NCBI GenBank assembly: GCA_020724025.1
Contig: DYHU01000145.1
Span: 1 to 9,154 of the forward strand
DNA length: 9,154 nucleotides
DNA from: Syntrophorhabdus sp.
Lineage (GTDB): Bacteria; Desulfobacterota; BSN033; UBA1163
Direction: 5' to 3'
The position numbers and the translations under genes are program-made. The notes beneath the pieces were generated by a model. The model did not search any database. It worked only from the letters and a program-made list of their open reading frames with translations, and was not told the DNA's origin. Below are positions 1-5,710 of this stretch, in pieces; the first letter of the stretch is position 1, and each line of letters opens with the position of its first letter.

Positions 1-23
1 TCCAATCTCACTGGTCTCGGCAT
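1..23 (-). CDS. Start of probable REP-associated (Y1/IS200-like) transposase, partial
   Basis: Only the first seven codons lie in the window; on the minus strand they read MPRPVRL and then run off the edge. That N-terminus is typical of REP-associated tyrosine transposases (Y1 Tnp/IS200-like), which usually begin MPRPxRxE and act as single-strand DNA transposases through an HUH motif and a Tyr further downstream, not visible here. A ribosome site, AAGGGAG, sits four bases before the ATG. The gene begins 15 nt after the stop of the truncated nucleotidyltransferase gene on the same strand, which suggests the element landed inside that gene. The call rests on very few residues plus context, so it is tentative. 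Confidence 0.45.
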
Positions 24-37
24 GTCACTCCCTTTAC

Positions 38-457
38 TTATTTCTCTTTGTCCCAACGTCCCTGCGTACGTAATCTGAGATCAATGTCACTTTCCGCATT
101 CTCCTGATTTTTAGCAAAAGAACCATAGATGAAGGCATATTTTATCCCTGGAACTTTTTCCAATGACTTCTTGATAGTTCCTACAACGCCAATGGTCTTA
201 AAAACCAGCCCTTTCATTTCCTCATAGAAAGCACAGTCCTTGTTCACTTTGAAATATTTTTGTCGGCCCTCGGTTTCAGAAATGAGGATCTTCAGAGACT
301 CCAGCCGGGCCAATTCTCTACTCAGGTTTGTCGAATCTTCAGTCAGTAGAGATTGCAGTTGCCTGACAAAAAAACGTTCATCAACGTGAGTAAAAAACCA
401 CCCCAGAATTTTCGCCCTCAACTTAGACCCGAAGAGTTTTTCCATCATGATTGACAA
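38..457 (-). pseudogene. wHTH + MNT-type nucleotidyltransferase, 3'-truncated
   Basis: This 139-residue product has an N-terminal winged-helix DNA-binding region (about residues 5-75, with the recognition-helix-like stretch around STNLSRELARLE) and then the start of a minimal nucleotidyltransferase domain. The signature GSFAKNQENAESDIDL (112-127) keeps the GS of the nucleotide-binding turn and both Asp residues of the metal-binding DxD. In this family the protein normally runs on for tens of residues past SDIDL; here it changes to an unrelated Arg/Lys-rich tail and stops after 12 residues, so the third catalytic Asp and the fold core are missing. Such proteins act as antitoxin-like regulators or AMP-transferring partners of HEPN proteins; no HEPN gene is visible. 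The assigned start is TTG at 457; ATG at 448 is an alternative. A transposase gene begins just downstream. Probably a broken gene whose wHTH half may still bind DNA. Confidence 0.75.
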
Positions 458-471
458 ACACCTTTAAAAGG

Positions 472-514
472 ATTGCAGTAAATAATACTACAATTGCAGT
501 AAAAATAGCTACAA
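472..514. promoter_or_regulatory. Putative operator: tandem 21-bp repeat of palindromic half-sites
   Basis: Two adjacent 21-bp copies (472-492 and 493-513) match at 17 of 21 positions. Their junction forms a near-perfect 16-bp palindrome, TACTACAATTGCAGTA (486-501), with one mismatched pair. The half-site TTGCAGTA or its complement therefore occurs four times at near two-helical-turn spacing, directly upstream of the winged-helix gene at 38-457. This is the layout expected for cooperative binding by a dimeric regulator, most simply autoregulation by that protein. The binding partner is inferred. Confidence 0.5.
485..514 (-). promoter_or_regulatory. Possible sigma70 promoter of the wHTH-nucleotidyltransferase gene
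   Basis: On the minus strand a -35-like TTGTAG (509-514) and a -10-like TAGTAT (485-490) are separated by 18 bp. The start codon lies about 30 nt further on. The promoter lies inside the 21-bp repeats, so a bound repressor would cover both boxes. Each hexamer has two mismatches to consensus. Confidence 0.35.
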
Positions 515-572
515 ATTCAAGCAGATAAGCTCAGAATTCTGCAGTCCAATGAGCCAATCTGGTCGCTGGTCA

Positions 573-707
573 TTAAAAGCAGGTTTGTTGAAGCAAAAGG
601 TAAACGTCAAGAGATGTTTTGAGTCCCACAGACCTCGAAATAAGCTTGGCATACTCATAAAATATCTCTTCTCGAATTGTCTTTACCCCGTCAGAAAACC
701 ACGGCAT
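573..707 (-). pseudogene. 44-codon remnant, possibly the N-terminus of an HNH-type endonuclease
   Basis: An ATG-started reading frame of 44 codons includes the segment KTIREEIFYEYAKLISRS (residues 9-26). From memory this resembles the opening helix of a group of uncharacterised HNH endonucleases (pattern IRExIxYxYAKLIxxSA). The expected continuation and the Cys/His-rich HNH core are absent: the frame ends soon after, and the +1 frame stays open for a further stretch of about 30 codons without recognisable motifs. No ribosome site is evident and a stop codon precedes the ATG directly. I read it as a decayed gene fragment in a debris region; it could also be a chance frame. Confidence 0.3.
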
Positions 708-866
708 TTATGTTGGAGATGAACAGAGATCAAAACCTCAGCTCATTATTTAGGGCAAAGTCAAAGACAGTCCTTTCTAAGGGGGTTTACATAATCAGGA
801 GGCATCCACGTTCTCCCGATATGTGATGGTTAACCCCTGATGCGAACCCTCCCCCGATTCTTCCTC
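708..866. other. Gene-free spacer downstream of the MazF gene
   Basis: No plausible gene is seen on either strand. An imperfect inverted repeat has outer arms GGGGTTTAC and GTTAACCCC (about 784-838; 8 of 9 positions pair) around a poorly paired centre. It lies downstream of the toxin gene stop and could weakly terminate that transcript, but it has no T-tract of normal length. Confidence 0.3.
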
Positions 867-1211
867 TTATCTCAAATCAAAAAGTTCCCTAAGTGCCTTT
901 TCTAAGGAAGAGAGGTCTTGGGGAGAGAGGCTCCCTAATTTTTTCAGGACAAGCCTCTTCTCAATGGTTGAGATAGCAGATTTAACAGCAGATGATTTCA
1001 ACAAGCCGGCACCTTGCCAGTTTTCTATCAGACACTCGCCTACCCCGATATGACCTCTTGTCTGGCCGGTGATTGCCATGATGACAACATCCCGAGAAGC
1101 ATCGTTATACGTATCAGAGCTTATAATGACTGCGGGACGCTTTTTTGTTGTAGTCTGATCGCTAAAAGGGAAAGGCACAAGGACAACATTTCCTTTATTG
1201 TACCGTATCAT
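867..1211 (-). CDS. MazF/PemK-family toxin (endoribonuclease)
   Basis: The 114-residue product has the MazF/PemK fold signature: an N-terminal strand GNVVLVPFPFSD (7-18), the KKRPAVIIS motif (23-31) whose Arg-Pro belongs to the RNase active-site loop, an ITGQTR segment (48-52), and a C-terminal part with GLLKSSAVKSAISTIEKR (69-86). Family members are ribosome-independent or -dependent mRNA interferases blocked by a co-encoded antitoxin. The chosen ATG at 1211 has GGAGG nine bases upstream; the longer alternative at 1229 would put that ribosome site inside the gene. The start overlaps the end of the antitoxin gene by 17 bp in another frame, typical of translational coupling in toxin-antitoxin pairs. 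The length is normal, so the toxin looks intact. RNA cleavage specificity cannot be read from the sequence. Confidence 0.9.
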   Translation of the reverse strand: MIRYNKGNVVLVPFPFSDQTTTKKRPAVIISSDTYNDASRDVVIMAITGQTRGHIGVGECLIENWQGAGLLKSSAVKSAISTIEKRLVLKKLGSLSPQDLSSLEKALRELFDLR

Positions 1212-1395
1212 AAACGGCATCCTCCTCATTGTCCCAAATTCTCTGAAAGGTTGGAATGGATAATTCCTGAGAAGACTTTGCGAGGAGGACCCTTCCTTTT
1301 CTGCTTTCTAAGAATTGAATGAAGTCAAATACTTCCGCAAGAATATCTTCGGGCAACTTATCGATCTCTTTTTTGATCAATTCCTTGATTATCAT
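1195..1395 (-). CDS. DUF2281-type antitoxin of the MazF pair
   Basis: The 66-residue product starts with IKELIKKEIDKLPEDILAEV (3-22) and continues DFIQFLES; this amphipathic N-terminus is characteristic of DUF2281 proteins, which serve as VapB/MazE-like antitoxins. The C-terminal tail with SIPTFQRIWDNEEDAVYD (46-63) fits the acidic, extended toxin-binding end of this family, ending in the usual WDN-x-ED-x-VY pattern. The ATG at 1395 has AGGAGG eight bases upstream; a GTG at 1404 would overlap the ribosome site and is less likely. The gene precedes and overlaps the MazF-like toxin gene, the normal antitoxin-first order. It probably sequesters the toxin and may repress the shared promoter; no clear operator is visible upstream. 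DUF2281 proteins more often accompany PIN-domain (VapC) toxins, so the pairing is slightly unusual. Confidence 0.85.
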   Translation of the reverse strand: MIIKELIKKEIDKLPEDILAEVFDFIQFLESRKGRVLLAKSSQELSIPTFQRIWDNEEDAVYDTVQ

Positions 1396-1623
1396 CTTCC
1401 TCACCTCCTAGAGATTATCTACTTAATTTATTTTCTCATATACTTCTCGCCTTCTCAAGCTTCTGAAAATATTCCAATCCCAGGCAGAATTCCAGTCACA
1501 AAATGTCATTTGGCTCCCAGTTTATCCCACTATTCCAAAACTAAGCAGCGGGGGCGGTATTCGCCGAATTCACGCTCTCCTTTGTATTTGAGGACGTGAA
1601 AGGTTTCGCCAAAGAATAAAAAA
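1396..1623. other. Gene-free spacer upstream of the toxin-antitoxin pair
   Basis: The toxin-antitoxin promoter should lie in the first 100 nt; I see AT-rich sequence there (about 1405-1440) but no convincing -35/-10 pair. A 32-codon open stretch without a start (minus strand, 1530-1628) and a small GGCG-GTATT-CGCC hairpin near 1553-1566 are the only other structures. I see no supportable gene. Confidence 0.4.
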
Positions 1624-1734
1624 TTTCTTTAGGCTTTCTAAAATAACTTAACCCCATCCCAACCAACGACTGCTTCTAAAAATTGGGAGGCCTCATATTT
1701 CTTTAAGGTTTCTTAAACAACTTAAGTCCGTCCC
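1624..1734. repeat. Diverged 37-bp direct repeat, two copies 74 bp apart
   Basis: Copies at 1624-1660 and 1698-1734 both begin TTTCTTTA and end TCCC, and agree at 30 of 37 positions. The 37 nt between them do not match either copy. The pair lies in non-coding sequence beyond the 3' end of the GIY-YIG gene. The number of differences suggests an old duplication or two members of a dispersed intergenic family. Confidence 0.55.
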
Positions 1735-1752
1735 CGGGGTTTCCCCCTTGTT

Positions 1753-1797
1753 AAAATAGGGAAGTGTCCCTAATTTTCCTAATTTTCTCTAATTTTC
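1753..1797. repeat. REP-like hairpin plus three 9-bp CTAATTTTC repeats; possible terminator
   Basis: The core AGGGAAGTGTCCCT (1758-1771) is a five-base-pair stem with a four-base loop. It is extended by AAAAT/ATTTT flanks with one bulged base (about 1753-1777), giving A-rich and T-rich sides, so it could end transcription of the GIY-YIG operon. It runs into three copies of CTAATTTTC (1770-1778, 1779-1787, 1789-1797). The minus-strand motif AGGGACACTT resembles AGGGACGTTG at 56-65 beside the transposase start, hinting that both are tied to the same transposase family. Confidence 0.45.
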
Positions 1798-1825
1798 TGA
1801 TTTCAATCTCATTATCCTTACTCCT

Positions 1826-2515
1826 TTATTTCCTCAATTCATTCAGTTGTACCAAATCGCCAGGTGCTCGTTCATAATGCCAAAAAGTCCAACCATTACA
1901 GGTGCGCCGTTTACAGGCTGATGCCGCCGCGAGGGAGGGAGACAAATACACCTTACCTTTAAATCTAATTGATCCATTACGTTTAACATGGGCTTTAATA
2001 ATCTTCCCTTTATAACGGGCCTGCAATTTTATTGGACCGTTTATATAATTCCCCAGAGCAGGTTGCCTTCCTGTGGATAATCTTCCCTCCTCCACATCTA
2101 AAACCTTTTCCTTACCTAAAAGTGAAAGAAGCTCATTATGTTGCCGTGAGCGGATATCTCCCGCAAATCTTCTTCGAATATCTTCTGATTTTAGAAACTT
2201 CCCCTTCTGTTTGTTTCCTTTCGGCTTAACAACCCTGAGGATAAGAGATTCCAACTCTTTTAGATGGCTGTCACCAATAGTGAGGTAAACGCTGAACCGA
2301 TCCCAAGAATCCTGGTGGCGGTCCCGTAGATGATGAGCGAGGCGAGAGCGGAGATTACTTGCCAATCCTATGTAGTAAAGTTTGTTCCGCCTATAGAGTG
2401 CATAAACGCCTTGTCGGTGGCGAACATATCTGCGTACAATGTCTTGATACTTCTCCAATGCTTCGCGGGAGATATTTTCTAAATGTTGACTAACCAAAGA
2501 CATCTTCTTGCTCAT
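1826..2515 (-). CDS. GIY-YIG nuclease with C-terminal RAMA domain
   Basis: The 229-residue product has a GIY-YIG nuclease domain (about 34-103): GVY (36-38), the second signature LYYIG (46-50), the conserved Arg in ASNLRSRLAHH (R56 or R58), Glu residues in HLKELESLIL that can supply the metal ligand, and a PKGN ending. After a basic linker (about 104-155) comes a C-terminal segment (about 160-229) with SPSLAAASA (192-200) and NGWTFWHYE (207-215). That pattern is typical of the RAMA domain (restriction enzyme and adenine methylase associated), thought to read modified DNA. The start at 2515 has AGGAG nine bases upstream. It is the last gene of the operon with the methylase, 64 nt after it. The likely role is a sequence- or modification-directed DNA endonuclease, perhaps the restriction partner of the methylase. 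Its target and direct activity are inferred. Confidence 0.8.
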   Translation of the reverse strand: MSKKMSLVSQHLENISREALEKYQDIVRRYVRHRQGVYALYRRNKLYYIGLASNLRSRLAHHLRDRHQDSWDRFSVYLTIGDSHLKELESLILRVVKPKGNKQKGKFLKSEDIRRRFAGDIRSRQHNELLSLLGKEKVLDVEEGRLSTGRQPALGNYINGPIKLQARYKGKIIKAHVKRNGSIRFKGKVYLSPSLAAASACKRRTCNGWTFWHYERAPGDLVQLNELRK

Positions 2516-2579
2516 ATTACAGTTCTCCTTTAAAGGCTTTTCCGTAGATAATTTTATTCATAGTTTTTGTCATCTTCGA

Positions 2580-5090
2580 TTAAAATAAATTCATTTGCCC
2601 ATTATTTATTTTATCAGGACGCATAGCAAGTGGTCCCTTCTTGTTAATAATTGAGTCCAATTCAACCTCCTTTGATTTTAACTTTTTATATAAGTGTCTG
2701 ATGGAATCAAAATACAATAAATTCCAATTATCTTCTTCAAACCGTTCTGCAAACATCGGCGATTTTTGCTTACGCTTAAATTGTTCTTCCCTCTCCTCAG
2801 GAATGACTAAATATTTCGGAACCTCTGAATCAATGTTCGACCCTCTCACCAATCCGCTTGTCATGGATGTCGAAAATTCAATTTCAAAGGAGCTTACAAT
2901 CCTATTGCCTTTTACCCATAAGAGGTCTATTCCCTGGATTGCTTTTATATTTTCTGCATTTATAATACCATTAAGGTTAGCATTCACATATTCAGAGAGT
3001 TTCTTATGCCCTGCCAAACCATCTGCATATCCTGACTGTTCTTTTTTCCCAATCCAAATTTTAAAACCCAATTCCCTCCCTACTTCTGCTAAAAGTACTA
3101 TAATTTCATTATGCTGACTTTGGCGGGCAAAATAATCTGGTTTTAACATCCAAAAACCACCAGGTACTTGTCTTCCAAATTGTTTTAGCGCGTCCATTAT
3201 ACTGCTACTATCCGATGTCAAAGAATTAGGAAATTTTGTGCTTACTGCATCCCAAACCTGTGTAAAGGTTACCTTCCCCTTGCTTAAAAGTTCACGATAA
3301 ACCGTCTCCTCAACCCTTTCCGAAAGTGGAATATCATATTTAATGTACCTGTTGGGTTCTTTTAACCACCATAATTCCCCAACGGCACCACCAATTTTTG
3401 ATTTGACTAAAATGACCTCTTTCCCAATATGTTTTTGTAAGACCTTCTTAACATCAAGCCCTGTTTCAAGACTTGAGAAATATCCATGTTTGGCAAGGAC
3501 GGGATCGATAAAATTTATTATCTGAGTATAGGGGGTTTCCTCCCCTCTCTCCGCTAAAAGGCCAATGGTTGTTTCAACAACTATTTTTTCAAACCTTGCT
3601 TCATCTATTTCTTCAGGTTTAGGTACTGTCTCGCTAAATTTTGGCCTATAAAAGCGGAGATAAAAATCTCCTTGAGCTGAACCAAAGGGTTGTAAAAGTG
3701 ATTTTGGAGATGAACGCGCTAATTCTTGATGATGGATTTTCTGGAAATCAAACCCAGCAAATACGCCCGCTCTTATGGTAGCATTTCTCACTTTAAAGGT
3801 CGGGTTGTGAAAGGTTACAGTTAAATATCTTCCGGGTTTCAAAACCTCAAACATATCTCTAAAACTTCTTGAAAGTAACCCATGGTAAACGCCAAAATCT
3901 TTATGTTGCTTCTCATTATGGATAACTTCATTCGAAATCAAATAATCTAAATAACTGTCGTCTTTTTTTAACCAAGCGATCCAGAGATAGGCAAGCTCGC
4001 CATATTGAATAGATGAATCATAAGGGGGATCAGTAAAAATATAGTCAACCGTGCCTTGTGGCATTTCTTCCATCAAATCTAATGAAGATCCAGTATGAAT
4101 ATAGATGTCGGCTTTACCATCAAAAACATCATGAAAATGTTTACCAAACCTCACATCCTGAAAATATTTGTTCGACTCTTTTTTCCCTTTTAAGAGGCCT
4201 TGCTTACCAGTTATAGAACTCTCATACAATTCCCATACATTTTGTTCCATATAATGATCAGCATACCAATAACTATGTTCATTCCAAACAGAGCTGAAGG
4301 GTCTTGTAGGTCTGTCTGGCATCATCTTTGTTGCTAAATGAACCATTGAGGTGAAACCAATTTTTAAGAAATCCTTTAAATTCTTATCGGGCTCCTCCTC
4401 AATCGCTTCCATTAACCAAGCTAATCCTTGAAGATTCCTCTTAGTAAATAATTCATCAAGGGATTCATACTGCTGCTTTTCCTTAAAAGGCTGACCATCA
4501 GGATAATAAAGTGGATTTTTAGGATACCATTCTTTAATTTTTTTATTTGCTATCTCTTTCATTAAATCTAAATCGTCCTTTGTAGGGGGTGTTTCTTTTT
4601 CTTTTCTATCTCCACAATGAGGACAACTTTGATATCGAACTTCAATCATCTTGTGGTTTTCCCAGATTGAGCATGTAAAGGGAAAAGCTTTTCCACATTT
4701 TCTGCATTTTGTCTTAAAAAGGTCTAAGATTTTGCTCCTCGCTTTTGTTTCAACTCTTTTAAACGCATTAAAGAGTTCAGTTTCAGAAACTGGTTTAATG
4801 GTTAATCGTGCAATTTCGTTTGCTACAGGAAGAAGATCACAAATTATTACCCTTCTTCTGTTTTTCAACGCCTCCATTGCCACAACACCGCTGCCGCCAA
4901 ATGGGTCAAATACAATCTCGCCCCCTTTGGAGTATGTTTTGATAAACTCGCCAACCACATTCCAGGTTTTTCTGGACCAAAACTTATGCCAGTTGTACAT
5001 GGGGGTGTGAGCCAGAGGCGGAATTTGTCTGTTCAGATGATTCACTTCTGATTTTTCAATAAATGGAATCTTTGTATCAAATTCTGACAT
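2580..5090 (-). CDS. Zn-ribbon adenine-specific DNA methylase with nuclease-like C-terminal extension
   Basis: This 836-residue protein has the two hallmark methyltransferase motifs: DPFGGSG (62-68, AdoMet binding) near the N-terminus and TDPPYDSS (353-360, catalytic DPPY). Between them is a four-Cys zinc ribbon (C129, C132, C156, C159) and a long, partly helical insertion that may hold target recognition. The order motif I, insertion, DPPY and the opening MYNWHKFWSRK agree with the COG1743-type methylases that carry a Zn ribbon. Residues about 590-655 look like a winged helix, and about 655-805 contain GIDLLWVKGN (720-729) followed by SSFEIEFSTS (733-742), which resembles a PD-(D/E)xK nuclease core with Glu in place of the usual Lys. 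The predicted role is N6-adenine (or N4-cytosine) DNA methylation, possibly fused to a cleavage or sensing module. The start has AGGG six bases upstream and lies one base after the stop of the RadC-like gene, so the two are translationally coupled. Confidence 0.88.
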   Translation of the reverse strand: MSEFDTKIPFIEKSEVNHLNRQIPPLAHTPMYNWHKFWSRKTWNVVGEFIKTYSKGGEIVFDPFGGSGVVAMEALKNRRRVIICDLLPVANEIARLTIKPVSETELFNAFKRVETKARSKILDLFKTKCRKCGKAFPFTCSIWENHKMIEVRYQSCPHCGDRKEKETPPTKDDLDLMKEIANKKIKEWYPKNPLYYPDGQPFKEKQQYESLDELFTKRNLQGLAWLMEAIEEEPDKNLKDFLKIGFTSMVHLATKMMPDRPTRPFSSVWNEHSYWYADHYMEQNVWELYESSITGKQGLLKGKKESNKYFQDVRFGKHFHDVFDGKADIYIHTGSSLDLMEEMPQGTVDYIFTDPPYDSSIQYGELAYLWIAWLKKDDSYLDYLISNEVIHNEKQHKDFGVYHGLLSRSFRDMFEVLKPGRYLTVTFHNPTFKVRNATIRAGVFAGFDFQKIHHQELARSSPKSLLQPFGSAQGDFYLRFYRPKFSETVPKPEEIDEARFEKIVVETTIGLLAERGEETPYTQIINFIDPVLAKHGYFSSLETGLDVKKVLQKHIGKEVILVKSKIGGAVGELWWLKEPNRYIKYDIPLSERVEETVYRELLSKGKVTFTQVWDAVSTKFPNSLTSDSSSIMDALKQFGRQVPGGFWMLKPDYFARQSQHNEIIVLLAEVGRELGFKIWIGKKEQSGYADGLAGHKKLSEYVNANLNGIINAENIKAIQGIDLLWVKGNRIVSSFEIEFSTSMTSGLVRGSNIDSEVPKYLVIPEEREEQFKRKQKSPMFAERFEEDNWNLLYFDSIRHLYKKLKSKEVELDSIINKKGPLAMRPDKINNGQMNLF

Positions 5091-5091
5091 T

Positions 5092-5418
5092 CTATTCCCT
5101 TTCTAAGGCTTTAACGATTCTCCGTGTAATCTCAAAGACCGCCGCTATTTGAGTCGCTTTAACCTCTTTTAAACCCTTAATGGTCATTAATTCCCCGATT
5201 GTTTTCCCCATTAACCCTTGTAATGAATAATACTTTTCAATGATTTCCGCAGCAATTTCTTCGGCTGAGCGACCACTAATTCCTGAACCGAGGATGACTG
5301 TTAGAAGCTCGGTGTCTGTTAATGAAGTTGGGCCAAGTCTTCTTAATTTTCCCCCTGGATGGCGCCAAATTACCTCCTTGCCTTCTTTATTAAGCACTCT
5401 TCTTTCTCGATATTTCAC
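5092..5418 (-). CDS. RadC-like helix-hairpin-helix protein lacking the JAB/MPN domain
   Basis: The 108-residue product matches only the N-terminal part of RadC (UPF0758) proteins: LRRLGPTSLTDTELLTVILG (25-44) with GISGRSAEEIA after it, then the helix-hairpin-helix segment LMTIKGLKEVKATQIAAVFE (77-96) and ITRR. Full RadC proteins are about 220-230 residues and carry a C-terminal JAB/MPN metalloprotease-like domain with HxH...D; here that half is absent. The junction is clean: the TAG stop is followed by one base and the methylase ATG, so this appears to be a purpose-built short gene and not a recent truncation. GTG at 5418 has AAAGG nine bases upstream; a TTG at 5427 would abut the ribosome site and is less likely. 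It probably binds DNA and helps the methylase or nuclease of its operon. RadC itself has no settled function. Confidence 0.8.
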   Translation of the reverse strand: MKYRERRVLNKEGKEVIWRHPGGKLRRLGPTSLTDTELLTVILGSGISGRSAEEIAAEIIEKYYSLQGLMGKTIGELMTIKGLKEVKATQIAAVFEITRRIVKALERE

Positions 5419-5473
5419 ATTTATCAACCTTTCTTTATTGTATTAATGTCTTTGACCGTGATGGAGTTGCCCC

Positions 5474-5502
5474 ACTATATCAAAAAAGCAACGCTATGAC
5501 AA
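5474..5502 (-). promoter_or_regulatory. Sigma70-type promoter of the RadC-like/methylase/GIY-YIG operon
   Basis: On the minus strand TTGTCA (-35, 5497-5502) and TATAGT (-10, 5474-5479) are separated by exactly 17 bp; each hexamer has one mismatch to consensus. Transcription should begin near 5467, leaving an untranslated leader of about 50 nt before the GTG at 5418. No controller-protein box or strong operator palindrome is apparent around it. Confidence 0.65.
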
Positions 5503-5564
5503 TGGGCATGGAATTGGAGAGGAGCGGTTTGGATGTTTAAGGCTACCTCTAATAATTATCAATT

Positions 5565-5636
5565 TGTCACTCCGGCCCCGTATCCCGTGGTCGGGTCTAA
5601 TCGAAAAGTGCGGGGTAAACTCCGGCAGGAATGACA
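5565..5636. repeat. 72-bp imperfect inverted repeat (MITE- or REP-like)
   Basis: Outer arms TGTCACTCCGGC (5565-5576) and GCAGGAATGACA (5625-5636) pair at 10 of 12 positions. Inside are a further CCCCG/CGGGG pair and a small CCCG-TGGT-CGGG hairpin (5584-5595). The whole could fold into a cruciform or long RNA hairpin. It resembles the TGTCATTCC-ended intergenic repeats common in deltaproteobacterial genomes and sits between the dch gene and the operon promoter. No protein is encoded. Confidence 0.55.
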
Positions 5637-5674
5637 TTTTTAGAGAAAACCTTAAGTCTAATGGAATAGAAGAG

Positions 5675-5710
5675 ATCGATGTAGGAGGCCAGGAGGCCTC
5701 CCATATCGAT
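5675..5710 (-). terminator. Strong hairpin at the dch stop codon, no U-tract
   Basis: A 16-bp stem (5675-5690 with 5695-5710) closes a four-base loop; only two positions depart from perfect complementarity. It begins at the TAA of the dch gene. No run of T follows on the minus strand, so it is not a canonical intrinsic terminator; it may instead protect the 3' end of the mRNA or assist factor-dependent termination. Confidence 0.4.

Noticed and set aside
1014..1322. Plus-strand open frame of 102 codons
   Set aside because: It lies across the toxin and antitoxin genes on the other strand, which have clear family motifs and ribosome sites.
1530..1628. Minus-strand open stretch of about 32 codons ending CLVLE
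   Set aside because: It has no start codon or ribosome site; probably non-coding debris.
1789..1815. Seven-codon frame (MRLKSEN) with a GGAG ribosome site after the GIY-YIG gene
   Set aside because: Too short to support as a gene; it may be the start of a gene lost to the adjacent repeats.
2641..3117. Plus-strand open frame of 158 codons
   Set aside because: It is antisense to the methylase C-terminus, with no recognisable motifs.
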